Source of the DNA: Alphaproteobacteria bacterium
GTDB lineage: Bacteria > Pseudomonadota > Alphaproteobacteria > Bin65
Direction: 5' to 3'
Length of the DNA stretch: 64,000 nucleotides
Assembly (NCBI GenBank): GCA_022819985.1
Contig: JAJEGH010000044.1
Location: forward strand, 1-64,000
Shown: positions 37,922-50,391 of the stretch, in pieces
Layout of the letters: each line of letters opens with the position of its first letter
Position numbering within the stretch: position 1 is the stretch's first letter
Position numbers and translations under genes: made by a program
Notes under the pieces: model-generated
Seen by the model: the letters and a program-made list of their open reading frames with translations, nothing else
The model's database searches: none
What the model was told of the DNA's origin: nothing

Positions 37922-38377
37922 CTACCCCCGGTGGTACGGATGCCCGGCGAGGATCGTGGATGCCCGGTAAAGCTGTTCGGCGAGCATGACGCGGACCAGC
38001 TGGTGCGGCCAGGTCGCCCGGCCGAAGGACAGTACGAGATCGGCCGCCGCGAGGGTCTCCGGCGCGTGGCCGTCGGCGCCGCCGATGGCGAAGGCGACTG
38101 TTGCGGCCCCGTTATCGCGATAGCGCGCCAGGGTTTCGGCGAGAGCCTCGCTGGTGAGGTCGGTTCCCGACCGGTCCAGCACGACCAGCGGCCCGTCCGG
38201 CAGGCGGCGGCGCAACGCTTCGCCCTCGCGCTGCACCCGGACGGCCGGCGGATCGCTGCCGCGCTCGGCGATCTCGACCGCAGTCAGCGGCCAGGGCAGC
38301 CGCTTCGAATAGGTTGCGAAGAGGTCTTTCGGGGCGCCGTCGCGCAGCCGGCCGACGGCGATTACGCAGATACGCAT
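37922..38377 (-). CDS. rlmH: 23S rRNA (pseudouridine1915-N3)-methyltransferase RlmH
   Basis: A 151-residue SPOUT methyltransferase that methylates pseudouridine 1915 in helix 69 of 23S rRNA in assembled ribosomes. It starts MRICVIAVGRLRDG and contains LVVLDRSGTDLTSEALAE, the SAM-binding knot FAIGGADGHAPE and LSFGRATWPHQLVRVMLAEQLYRASTILAGHPYHRG, all highly conserved. It follows rsfS on the same strand at 78 bases, as in most alphaproteobacteria. Confidence 0.96.
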   Translation of the reverse strand: MRICVIAVGRLRDGAPKDLFATYSKRLPWPLTAVEIAERGSDPPAVRVQREGEALRRRLPDGPLVVLDRSGTDLTSEALAETLARYRDNGAATVAFAIGGADGHAPETLAAADLVLSFGRATWPHQLVRVMLAEQLYRASTILAGHPYHRG

Positions 38378-38455
38378 CGCGCCCGGGTTCCGCCGGTCGG
38401 TTGCCTGCGCCTGTCCGGCCCGTCCGTCAGCCGTGCCATGGCCCCGGAGATCGCC

Positions 38456-38833
38456 TTAGCCGGCCATCTCCAGCGCCCGCGCCTCGTCCCGCGCGTCGGC
38501 TTCCTCGTTCCACAGCTTTTCGAGATTGTAGAAGCCGCGGACTTCCGGCTTGAAGAGATGGACGATCACATCGCCGCCGTCGATCAGCACCCAGTCGCTG
38601 CGTTCGATCCCTTCGGCGGGGACCGATGGCAACCCGGCCTGCTTCATCTTCCGGATCAGGCGGTCGGCCATCGCGTGGACATGGCGGTCCGAGCGGCCGG
38701 TGGCGATGACCATGTAATCTGCGAACCCGGCCCGTCCGGCCAGGTCGATCACGACGATATCTTCGGCCTTGTCATCGTCGAGCGAGGTCTCGGCAACGGC
38801 TTTCAGCGCGTCGGCCGAGGGCAAGTCACGCAA
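38456..38833 (-). CDS. rsfS: Ribosome silencing factor RsfS
   Basis: A 125-residue RsfS/Iojap protein that binds ribosomal protein L14 and blocks subunit joining when nutrients are scarce. The diagnostic pieces are DIVVIDLAGRAGFADYMVIATGRSDRHVHAMAD, SDWVLIDGGDVIVHLF and REFYNLEKLW-like RGFYNLEKLW. It lies between nadD and rlmH, the conserved order. A short acidic C-terminal tail follows the domain. Confidence 0.95.
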   Translation of the reverse strand: MRDLPSADALKAVAETSLDDDKAEDIVVIDLAGRAGFADYMVIATGRSDRHVHAMADRLIRKMKQAGLPSVPAEGIERSDWVLIDGGDVIVHLFKPEVRGFYNLEKLWNEEADARDEARALEMAG

Positions 38834-38899
38834 TGTGCGGCGGATCTTCGGACCTCCCGTTTCGAGGACGCCCGGACGGCTGCGCCGCCGGACGCCGGT

Positions 38900-39580
38900 T
38901 CACATATCCGCCGGAATTGCCGCTTCTGCAGAAGCCGCCGTCCCGGCGCGGATCGCGCTCGCCGACGCATCGTGCAGCCGGCAATGGAAGAAGGTCCAGG
39001 CCGGCGGCGTGCGCTGCGCCAAGCGTCGCGCACGGTTCTCCGGCACCCGGCGGCGGGCGAAACGCTGCGCCGCCACGCCGGACAACGCCCGGGCAGAATA
39101 GGACGGACGGGCGAATACGGCAACGGGAATGCTGTTAAAGATTTCTGACCAGTTCTTCCATCTGGGTATTTGAACGAGATTGTCGGCGCCCATGATCCAC
39201 ACGAATCTGTTGCGCGGATACAGCGCCTTTATTCTTTCCAGCGTATCGGCGGTGTAGGTCGTGCCCAGGCCGGCCTCGAGGTCGGTCGCGCGCATCGCCG
39301 GATGCCGGGTCATGCGGGCCGCGGAGGCCAGCCGGTCCGCCAGCGGCATCATCGCGCCGCCGGGCTTGAGCGGATTCTGCGGCGAGACCAGCCACCAGAT
39401 CTCGTCGAGGCCGAGGCCGGCCAGCGCCGCCAGCGCGACATGCCGGTGGCCGTCATGCGCCGGGTTGAACGACCCGCCGAGCAGGCCGACGCTGCGGGCG
39501 GCGAAGGGGCTGGGCGGGCGGGGATGCCAGTATGTCAACGCGTCACCTGTCGTTCGTGCGCTGGGATCGTATTGCATCAT
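38900..39580 (-). CDS. nadD: Nicotinate-nucleotide adenylyltransferase NadD
   Basis: NadD makes nicotinate adenine dinucleotide from NaMN and ATP. The sequence contains GLLGGSFNPAHDGH (the GXFXPXHXGH nucleotidyltransferase site), LVSPQNPLK and a C-terminal RLHDASASAIR in place of the usual ISSTXIR. The start is uncertain. The track's 39631 ATG overlaps higB on the other strand and has no Shine-Dalgarno. The ATG at 39580 (MMQYDPS) places the coding start at the edge of the higBA operator. A TTG further in is also possible. The final 20 residues are Ala-rich and atypical. Confidence 0.88.
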   Translation of the reverse strand: MMQYDPSARTTGDALTYWHPRPPSPFAARSVGLLGGSFNPAHDGHRHVALAALAGLGLDEIWWLVSPQNPLKPGGAMMPLADRLASAARMTRHPAMRATDLEAGLGTTYTADTLERIKALYPRNRFVWIMGADNLVQIPRWKNWSEIFNSIPVAVFARPSYSARALSGVAAQRFARRRVPENRARRLAQRTPPAWTFFHCRLHDASASAIRAGTAASAEAAIPADM

Positions 39581-39600
39581 GTACGGCAAGACCGTACAAT
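39572..39600 (+). promoter_or_regulatory. higBA promoter with operator palindrome in the spacer
   Basis: TTGCAT (39572-39577) and TACAAT (39595-39600) are separated by exactly 17 bases. The spacer contains the perfect 7-bp inverted repeat TGTACGG-N5-CCGTACA (39580-39598), which also runs into the -10. A start of transcription 7 bases after the -10 would fall on or next to the higB ATG at 39608, implying a leaderless message; no Shine-Dalgarno is present. Binding of the HigA-HigB complex here would repress higBA and could also affect nadD, whose candidate start is at 39580. Confidence 0.75.
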
Positions 39601-39607
39601 CTTGGTT

Positions 39608-39898
39608 ATGGTCATCGGTTCCGTTCGCCATCGGGGCTTGCGCGGGCTTCTGGAAAACGATTCGCCCCGATTCCTGAAACAGGACCTGGCGGCCCGCGTA
39701 CGCAATATATTAACTGCGCTTGTCTTGGCAGACGACATCGATGAACTGATCGCCCAGGCTCCTACGGGCTGGCGCGTTCACCGCCTTACCGGCGACCGCC
39801 GGAACGTCTGGAGCGTTTCCGTCTCAGGCAACTGGCGGATAACTTTCGAAGAGCAGGGCGGTGCCGTCGAGCATCTGGACCTGGAGGACTACCACTGA
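39608..39898 (+). CDS. higB: HigB-type (RelE/ParE superfamily) toxin
   Basis: A 96-residue type II toxin, predicted ribosome-dependent mRNA endonuclease. It begins VIGSVRHRGLRGLLE and has the family pattern LADDIDELIAQAPTGWRVHRLTGDRRNVWSVSVSGNWRITFEEQGG, including the basic and aromatic residues of the HigB active face. The start is taken from the ATG at 39608, not the longer track ORF, because the promoter overlaps the upstream bases. The stop overlaps the higA start (TGATG). Toxin-first order is normal for higBA. Confidence 0.92.
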   Translation: MVIGSVRHRGLRGLLENDSPRFLKQDLAARVRNILTALVLADDIDELIAQAPTGWRVHRLTGDRRNVWSVSVSGNWRITFEEQGGAVEHLDLEDYH

Positions 39899-40203
39899 TG
39901 ACAGTCAGCAACGTCAGGGTGAGGATGACCCCTTCACATCCCGGCGCGTTCATTCGCGCGGAGGTGCTTGAGGATCAGGGCCTGAATGTCACCGAAGCGG
40001 CCCGGATTTTGGGCGTTCGCCGGGCGACGCTTTCAGACCTGTTGAACGGCAACGTCGCGCTGTCGCCGGAAATGGCGCTGCGCGTCGAAAAGGCGTTCGA
40101 CGTGAGCATGGACCTGCTGTTGCGGATGCAGGCATGGCACGATTCATCGCAGATGCGGGCTCGGGCCGACGAGATTGCCGTGGAGCGCTACCGGCCGGCC
40201 TGA
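39898..40203 (+). CDS. higA: HigA-family XRE antitoxin
   Basis: A 101-residue helix-turn-helix antitoxin that neutralises HigB and represses the operon. The N-terminal HPGAFIRAEVLEDQGLNVTEAARILGVRRATLSDLLNGN is the standard HigA HTH; the C-terminal helix DVSMDLLLRMQAWHDSSQMRARADE is also typical. Its ATG overlaps the higB stop by one base. It is convergent with proA, 79 bases away, so this two-gene module has been placed between proA and nadD, which are normally adjacent. Confidence 0.94.
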   Translation: MTVSNVRVRMTPSHPGAFIRAEVLEDQGLNVTEAARILGVRRATLSDLLNGNVALSPEMALRVEKAFDVSMDLLLRMQAWHDSSQMRARADEIAVERYRPA

Positions 40204-40282
40204 CCGGTACCCCGCAGGTCGACAACGATACGCCGGCTGCACGCAACGGCTCCCCGCCGGTCGTGTGGAGCCATTCGAGCTC

Positions 40283-41545
40283 CTAGGGCCGGATCTGCCC
40301 GTCGCCGCGCACGACATATTTGAAGCTGGTGAGCTGCTCCAGGCCGACCGGGCCGCGGGCGTGCAGCTTGCCGGTCGAGATGCCGATCTCCGCGCCCATG
40401 CCGAACTCGCCGCCGTCGGCGAACTGGGTCGAAGCGTTCCACAGCACGATGGCGCTGTCGACCGCGCCGAGGAACTTCTCGGCGACCGCCGCATCCTCGG
40501 TGATAATCGAGTCCGTGTGGCTGCTGCCATGGCGTTCGATATGGTTGATCGCGCCGTCGACGCCGTCGACCAGCTTCACCGCCATGATCCAGTCGAGATA
40601 TTCGGTGTCCCAGTCGTCTTCGGTCGCCGCCACGATCCGCTTGTCGATCGCCTGGGTCGCCGTATCGCCGCGGATTTCGACGCCGGCCTCCAGCAGGTCG
40701 CCCACAATCGGCGCCAGATGGCTGTTATGGGCCTGGCGGTCGACCAGCAGGGTCTCGGCCGCGCCGCAGATGCCGGGCCGGCGCGTCTTGGCGTTCAACG
40801 TCACCCGCCGCGCCATCTCCAGGTCGGCCGCGGCATCGACGTAGACATGGCAGTTGCCGTCGAGATGGGCGATCACCGGGATGCGGCTTTCCTCCTGGAC
40901 GCGGGCGATCAGGCCCTTGCCGCCGCGCGGCACGATGATGTCGATATGCCGGTTCATGCGCAGCATGGCGCCGACCGCCGCCCGGTCGGTCGTCGGGACG
41001 AGCTGGACCGCGTCTTCCGGCAGGCCGGCTTCGCCGAGGCCGTGGCGCAGGCAGTCGACGATCGGGCGCGAGGTGTGGAAGCTCTCCCGGCCGCCGCGCA
41101 GGATGGCGGCGTTGCCGGATTTCAGGCACAGCGCGCCGGCGTCGGCGGTCACGTTGGGCCGCGATTCGTAGATGATGCCGATGACGCCGAGCGGCGTGCG
41201 CACCCGGGAAATCCGCAGGCCGTTCGGCCGGTCCCACTCGGCGGCGACGCTGCCGACCGGGTCGGGCAGGGCGGCGATCTCCGCCATCCCCGCGGCCATC
41301 GCCTCGATGCGCTCGGGCGTCAGGGTCAGCCGGTCGACGAAGGCGCTGTTGAAGTCGCGGCCCGAGGCTTCCTCGAGATCGCGCGCATTGGCGGCGAGCA
41401 GCTCGTCCTGCCGCGCGCGCAGAGCCGAAGCCGCTGCCGCCAGGGCGGCGTTCTTCGCCGCCTCGGCCGCGCCGGTCATCGCCGTCGCCGCGGCCCGCGC
41501 CCGCTCGCCGAGCGCGAGCATTTCCCATTCGATGGAGCCAGTCAT
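40283..41545 (-). CDS. proA: Glutamate-5-semialdehyde dehydrogenase (gamma-glutamyl phosphate reductase)
   Basis: A 420-residue NADPH-dependent reductase of the second proline biosynthesis step. It contains [49 protein letters not shown], the nucleophile Cys in [16 protein letters not shown] and the conserved [33 protein letters not shown] end. Length is standard. It is on the same strand as proB and obgE but separated from proB by about 1.4 kb of inserted genes. Confidence 0.97.
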   Translation of the reverse strand: MTGSIEWEMLALGERARAAATAMTGAAEAAKNAALAAAASALRARQDELLAANARDLEEASGRDFNSAFVDRLTLTPERIEAMAAGMAEIAALPDPVGSVAAEWDRPNGLRISRVRTPLGVIGIIYESRPNVTADAGALCLKSGNAAILRGGRESFHTSRPIVDCLRHGLGEAGLPEDAVQLVPTTDRAAVGAMLRMNRHIDIIVPRGGKGLIARVQEESRIPVIAHLDGNCHVYVDAAADLEMARRVTLNAKTRRPGICGAAETLLVDRQAHNSHLAPIVGDLLEAGVEIRGDTATQAIDKRIVAATEDDWDTEYLDWIMAVKLVDGVDGAINHIERHGSSHTDSIITEDAAVAEKFLGAVDSAIVLWNASTQFADGGEFGMGAEIGISTGKLHARGPVGLEQLTSFKYVVRGDGQIRP

Positions 41546-41684
41546 CGTTCCGTTCCGCTATCCGGAGCCCGACATAACGCTTTCGGCAGGTGAAATCACG
41601 CAGAATTCGGATCGGGCATCGCCCCCGGCGCCTGCTCCCGGCCTATGCTCCGGGCTGGCGCGGCGTGCGGACCTGCCTCTGCCG

Positions 41685-41783
41685 TCACCACAACCGGGCG
41701 ACACCGTACCGGCCGCTATTCGCCATCCACCGGAGAAAGGCGTGGGTGTCCAGGAGGGCGCGCACCGCTATCGGCCATCCCAT
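41685..41783 (-). pseudogene. Truncated PIN-domain (VapC-like) toxin remnant
   Basis: Thirty-two codons starting with an ATG that overlaps the antitoxin stop. They read MGWPIAVRALLDTHAFLRWM, then ANSGR and a stop. LLDTHAFLRW is the classic N-terminal strand of PIN-domain toxins of the VapC group, including the first catalytic Asp. The remaining 100 or so residues with the other acidic residues are missing; proA begins about 140 bases downstream. The toxin is therefore probably inactive. Confidence 0.7.
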
Positions 41784-42001
41784 GCCGCCAGCTCGTCCTC
41801 CGGCAGCGGGTCGAAAAAACGGTCGGGAACGGAGAGTTTTCCCTTGAGGAGATCGGCTTGCCGCTTGTTTCGGCGCTTGCAGCCGAGCAGACGCGCAACC
41901 GGCCCGACCCGGCGCGCGATCGCGACATCCTCGCCGGACTCGACCTGCGCCAACAGGCGGGACAGCCGGGTCTTTGCCTGATGGACGTTGACGACAACCA
42001 T
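41768..42001 (-). CDS. Phd/YefM-type antitoxin (orphaned)
   Basis: A 77-residue Phd/VapB-like antitoxin: VVVNVHQAKTRLSRLLAQVESGEDVAIARRVGPVARLLG is the standard DNA-binding N-domain, followed by a basic stretch and the toxin-binding tail FFDPLPEDELAAWDGR. Start chosen at MVVVNVH; the long track ORF upstream is a shadow of the hypothetical gene. Its 3' end overlaps a toxin gene that is cut short, so it may survive as an orphan antitoxin or repressor. Confidence 0.82.
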   Translation of the reverse strand: MVVVNVHQAKTRLSRLLAQVESGEDVAIARRVGPVARLLGCKRRNKRQADLLKGKLSVPDRFFDPLPEDELAAWDGR

Positions 42002-42111
42002 GACCGCGCATCCCTTCGGAGCAAGCTGGCTAAAGAGATAGCTGGATTGCGAACAGGATCGAGGTTGGCGGAAGGAGAAGCGGGTCCGGCGACGGACCAT
42101 CCTAGAACATC

Positions 42112-42831
42112 CTAGAACCAGGCCCAGATCGGATGACCGCGCTCGCCCCAGAAAATGTACCAGCGGCCGGCCGCGCGCAATATGTTCCGCATTTCCTCGA
42201 TCTCCTCTTCCGTTGGCGGCGGCTCCGGCGGCTCCGGCTCCCGGGGTTCCGGAGGTTTCCGGCCGAAGAGCCGCCCAAGAAAGCCTGGCTCCGGCGCTGG
42301 GGGCGCAGGCGGCGCAGGCGGCGGGGGCGGGGGTTCGACCCAGGGGTTGTCTGCGCTGGCGAGAAGCGCCTTCCCGTATTCCACAGCCTCTTCCGGCGGC
42401 ATACACTGCGTCCAGGCCCGGTATAGCAGCATGTCGTCTTCGAAGAGACCGACACAGGATTCGAGGAATTTGCCCCGGAAACTCGTCTCGTCGATCTTGT
42501 CGAAGATGCCGCCGTGCGAGTATCGCGGCACGCCATCGCACTTGCCGCGCAACAATTCGAGGACGTAGTAGCCGGCGGTCCTCCGAAGAAATTCTTCGTC
42601 CGACATCCCGCTTTCCGGATTCTTTTGCTCAAGCATCCAGGCGTCGGCCTCTTCGTCTTCGCCGACCCGGGGAGCGCCTGGCACCTCGTACGGCCTGTCC
42701 GAAATTTCATCGCGCCGCTTTTCGTCTTCCTCGCTTTCCTCGCGGTCGTCGTAAAGCGTCTGCATCAAACGCTTCCATTCCTCCTCGTGCCCCGGTTTCG
42801 CTTTGCCCAGGGGGTATACGTCCAAACCCAT
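42112..42831 (-). CDS. Hypothetical protein with proline-rich linker
   Basis: A 239-residue protein I cannot assign. The N-terminal 140 residues are acidic and folded-looking (MGLDVYPLGKAKPGHEEEWKRLMQ, then YYVLELLRGKCDGVPRYSHGG and DDMLLYRAWTQCMPPEEAVEYG). A proline-rich linker (PPPPPPAPPAPPAPEP) follows, then an R/E/P-rich part and the tail FWGERGHPIWAWF. No signal peptide or membrane helix is seen. It sits with the antitoxin remnant between proB and proA, so it belongs to the inserted accessory DNA. Codon usage looks normal. Confidence 0.7.
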   Translation of the reverse strand: MGLDVYPLGKAKPGHEEEWKRLMQTLYDDREESEEDEKRRDEISDRPYEVPGAPRVGEDEEADAWMLEQKNPESGMSDEEFLRRTAGYYVLELLRGKCDGVPRYSHGGIFDKIDETSFRGKFLESCVGLFEDDMLLYRAWTQCMPPEEAVEYGKALLASADNPWVEPPPPPPAPPAPPAPEPGFLGRLFGRKPPEPREPEPPEPPPTEEEIEEMRNILRAAGRWYIFWGERGHPIWAWF

Positions 42832-42920
42832 CGTTCACTCCGAAATTCATTGTTTGTTCCCCGAAACAGCCGCGGCCGCGCAAACGACGGGCCGGAAGTT
42901 TCAAATACAAGGTAATCGAT

Positions 42921-46083
<3,163 letters not shown>

Positions 46084-46123
46084 CGGGGGTCGTTCTCCGT
46101 CCTGAACTTTCCGCTGTCCCCTT

Positions 46124-46236
46124 CGATACGCCCCGGCCCGGGGCCGGGGCTACTCAGGATGAGGAAGAGCGGTGTCGTATGTTCTCAAACCCCCAACAAA
46201 TCCTTCATCCCGAGTAGGCGCGCCAGCGCCGTATCG
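46124..46236. repeat. Palindromic intergenic repeat, copy C
   Basis: It starts CGATACGCCCCGG and ends CGCCGTATCG, with inner arms CTACTCAGGATGAGG and CTTCATCCCGAGTAG around a loop containing CCCCCAACAAA. Orientation is the same as copy B. It lies between the mmsA stop and the PhyH start on the minus strand. A trailing CATATCGAGGGG shows a decayed extra unit. Confidence 0.88.
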
Positions 46237-46259
46237 AGGGGGCCATATCGAGGGGCCGC

Positions 46260-47768
<1,509 letters not shown>

Positions 47769-47909
47769 CGCTCGGGTCTCCTTTCAGGCGATGGCGGCGA
47801 AGGCGCCAGTGTACCGGGCGGTTCGCCTGGGGCTTCATTCTCATGAGCCCGCGGTCCGGCGCAACCGTATCGTTGCAGCAATCCCGGATGTGTGCGGTTC
47901 CGGAAAACC

Positions 47910-47959
47910 TTGCATTTCAGTATCGCGTCAAACAAGATATATAAAATAGATACAAAGGA
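47910..47959 (+). promoter_or_regulatory. mazEF promoter region and ribosome-binding site
   Basis: An AT-rich island (ACAAGATATATAAAATAGATAC) precedes mazE in GC-rich DNA. TTGCAT at 47910 and TATAAA at 47940 are candidate promoter hexamers, but spacing is not ideal and the pair is uncertain. AAAGGAG ends 8 bases before the mazE ATG and is a strong Shine-Dalgarno. MazE normally binds its own promoter, and the alternating AT tract is a plausible operator. Confidence 0.45.
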
Positions 47960-47967
47960 GCCAGCTC

Positions 47968-48207
47968 ATGGGCGCAAAACTGCATATCGCCAAATGGGGT
48001 GGCAGCCTGGCCGTGCGCATTCCGAAGGCCATCGCAGAGCAATGCGGCGTGTCGGAGGGTTCGGCCATGGAGATGGAGGCGCAGGACGGAGGGATTGTGC
48101 TGCGGAAACGGTCGCACGATCTCGCAGACATGCTGAGCCGGATTACGGCGGACAATTTGCATGAGGAACAGGACTTCGGCGAGCCCCAGGGCAATGAGCA
48201 ATGGTAG
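47968..48207 (+). CDS. mazE: MazE-type AbrB-family antitoxin
   Basis: A 79-residue antitoxin with the swapped-hairpin AbrB DNA-binding fold: LHIAKWGGSLAVRIPKAIAEQCGVSEGSAMEMEAQDGGIVLRKR. A flexible acidic toxin-binding tail follows (LHEEQDFGEPQGNEQW). It should block MazF and repress the operon. The stop overlaps the mazF start in ATGGTAG, giving tight coupling. Confidence 0.92.
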   Translation: MGAKLHIAKWGGSLAVRIPKAIAEQCGVSEGSAMEMEAQDGGIVLRKRSHDLADMLSRITADNLHEEQDFGEPQGNEQW

Positions 48208-48542
48208 GGGACAGGTATGTCCCGGACGCGGGGGACCTCGTATGGCTCAGGTTTTCGCCCCAGGCCGGGCATGAACAGGCGGGGCGGCGGCCCGCTCTGG
48301 TCCTGAGTCCACTGAGCTACAACCAAAAGACAAGTCTGGCGCTGTTCTGCCCGATAACCTCAAGGGTCAAGGGGTATCCCTTCGAAGTTCCGCTGCCCGC
48401 CTCCGGCGCCGTTACGGGCGTGGTCCTTGCCGACCAGATCCGGTCGCTGGACTGGCGGGCGCGCGGCGCCCGATTCCAGGAACGGGCTCCGCCGCAACTG
48501 GTATCCGAAGTTCGCGAGAAGCTGGCCGTTCTCTTGCCGTAG
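48201..48542 (+). CDS. mazF: MazF-type endoribonuclease toxin
   Basis: A 113-residue sequence-specific mRNA interferase with the SH3-like barrel: PDAGDLVWLRFSPQAGHEQAGRRPALVLSPLSYN, then ALFCPITSRVKGYPFEVPL and GVVLADQIRSLDWRARGARF. The basic Arg in GRRPALV and the Thr/Ser in CPITSRVKGYPFEV are conserved active-site features. Complete and preceded by its antitoxin, so the module looks functional. It is convergent with the amidohydrolase gene, 31 bases away. Confidence 0.94.
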   Translation: MVGDRYVPDAGDLVWLRFSPQAGHEQAGRRPALVLSPLSYNQKTSLALFCPITSRVKGYPFEVPLPASGAVTGVVLADQIRSLDWRARGARFQERAPPQLVSEVREKLAVLLP

Positions 48543-48573
48543 GATATTGCTGGCCGCCCAACGGTTCCGGCCC

Positions 48574-50220
48574 TTACCCCAGCGGCGCCGGCTCGCCCTC
48601 GAAGACGGTGCCCCACACCGGAATGTCCTTCAGGTCTTCGGGCGGCGTTTCGAAGGGGTCGGCCTCCAGCACGGTGAAATCGGCCTTCTTGCCGGCGCGG
48701 ATGCTGCCGATCTCGTGCTCCAGGCCGAGGACGTAGGCGGCGTCGACCGTGATCGCGCGCATCGCCTGTTCGACCGTCAGCCGTTCCTCCGGCGCCATGA
48801 CCGCGCCGCTCTCGCTCAGCCGGTTGACCGCGACCCAGGCCGAGGTCAGCGGCAGGGCCGGCGCCATGGTGAAATCGGTGTGCAGCGCGAAGGGGATGCC
48901 GTGCCGCGCCACGGTGCCGAGCCGGGCGATCTGCGAGGCCCGCTCGTGGCCGAAGCTGTGCCGGTAATAGGCGTCGGCCAGTTCGTGGACATAGTAGGCG
49001 TTGGCCGAGACCAGCGCGCCGAGGTCGGCGATCCGGCGCACCTGCTCCGGGGTCGAGACGCCGAAATGCTCGATGGTGAAGCGGTGGTTCACCCGCGGCC
49101 GCTCGAACTGGAGCTTTTCCAGCACGTCGAGCGCCAGCTCCAGGCCCATGTCGCCGGTGCAGTGGACGTGGATGCGGAAGCCCTCGTTCCAGAAGGCGCG
49201 GGCCAGCGCCTCGACCTGCTCCGGCGGCATCAGCCATTCGCCGTGGTGGCCGTCGATGAAGCCGGGTTCCTGAAGCTGCATCAGTTCGGCGTAGAAGCCG
49301 CCGTCGGTGAACAGCTTGACGCCGTTGCCGAATTGAAGCCGTTGCGTGCCGCGCGCCGCCATTTCCCGGACCCGCGCGACCTCCGCCGCCTCGTCGCCCG
49401 GCGCGCCGCCGCGTTCGGTCGCCCGCGGGATCATCTGGCAGCGGAAGGGAATCTCCGGCCGGTCGAGCACTTGCACCAGCGCCGGCCATTCCATCTCCAG
49501 GTCGGCGAGCGGCACCGCCATGTCGCCGATCGTGGTATGGCCGCCGGCATGGACCGCGCGGGCGACCTGTTCCAGCCCGCCGAGAAAACGCTCCGGGGCG
49601 TAGAGATAGTCCTTCATTCCGTTGAGCGCGACCGAAAGGCCGGTCTCGTAGAACCGCCCGGTTTCCGGGTCGATCTGCTCGTGGCGGGACAGATCGTCCC
49701 GGTTCAGGCCCATCCAGTCGATGGCGGCGTCGTTGGCGATAATCTCGTGGAACGAGCGCTGCCAGACGAAGACCGGCCGGGTTTGCGAGATGCCGTTGAG
49801 CGCCTGCCGGTCGACCGTGCCGTGCCAGATCTTGTGATAGCCCCAGGTGACCAGCGGCTCCGCCGGATCGGCCATCTGCGCGTCGATTTCCGCCAGCCGG
49901 TCGAGATAGGCGTTGTGGCCCTTGACCGGCGCGGCGACCCGGCCGGGCAACTTCCACTCCATCGCCGTGATGAAATGGCAGGGCAGCAGGACCGCCGCCA
50001 GCGTCGGATGCAGATGCGGGTCGATGAAGCCGGGCATGAGCACATGGTCGCGGAACGTGTCGTCGATCCGGTGCGGGTGCGCGTCCAGCCAGGGTTGCAG
50101 CGTTTCGGGCGTGCCGACCTCGACAATCCGGTCGCCGCGCACGGCGACAGCCGTGGCAACAGGTAGCGACGGGTTCAGGGTGCGAATCGCCCGCGCGGTG
50201 TAGACTGTAAGGGCTTTCAT
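48574..50220 (-). CDS. YtcJ-like amidohydrolase (amidohydrolase 3 family)
   Basis: A 548-residue metal-dependent hydrolase. The N-terminal composite beta-sandwich is followed by the metal motif GFIDPHLHPTLA, the carbamylated-Lys region VKLFTDGGFYAE, RIHVHCTGD, HRFTIEHFG and the late Asp in ALHTDFTMAP. The C-terminal end SIRAGKKADFTVLEADPFETPPEDLKDIPVWGTVFEG is typical. Start taken at MKALTVYTAR; the extra 13 residues in the track are unlikely. It is divergent from the peptide ABC importer, which may supply its amide substrate; that link is inference. Confidence 0.9.
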   Translation of the reverse strand: MKALTVYTARAIRTLNPSLPVATAVAVRGDRIVEVGTPETLQPWLDAHPHRIDDTFRDHVLMPGFIDPHLHPTLAAVLLPCHFITAMEWKLPGRVAAPVKGHNAYLDRLAEIDAQMADPAEPLVTWGYHKIWHGTVDRQALNGISQTRPVFVWQRSFHEIIANDAAIDWMGLNRDDLSRHEQIDPETGRFYETGLSVALNGMKDYLYAPERFLGGLEQVARAVHAGGHTTIGDMAVPLADLEMEWPALVQVLDRPEIPFRCQMIPRATERGGAPGDEAAEVARVREMAARGTQRLQFGNGVKLFTDGGFYAELMQLQEPGFIDGHHGEWLMPPEQVEALARAFWNEGFRIHVHCTGDMGLELALDVLEKLQFERPRVNHRFTIEHFGVSTPEQVRRIADLGALVSANAYYVHELADAYYRHSFGHERASQIARLGTVARHGIPFALHTDFTMAPALPLTSAWVAVNRLSESGAVMAPEERLTVEQAMRAITVDAAYVLGLEHEIGSIRAGKKADFTVLEADPFETPPEDLKDIPVWGTVFEGEPAPLG

Positions 50221-50391
50221 GTGCTGATATCCCGCCGGCCCGGTTCCGGGCGCCTGCAAACCCGATATTGCAGCCTCTGCGCAGTGTCAAACCTGCCGGT
50301 CGGGAAAGACGGTTCGACGTCCCGGGAACGGAGCAGTGTAAATTCGGCCCGGCGGTTTCGAATGCCGCCCGGCTCCGAAGGGAGGAACTTC

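Noticed and set aside
39170-39898. 242-residue version of HigB beginning at 39170
   Set aside because: The extra 146 residues are antisense to nadD and precede the higBA promoter; the ATG at 39608 fits promoter and family length.
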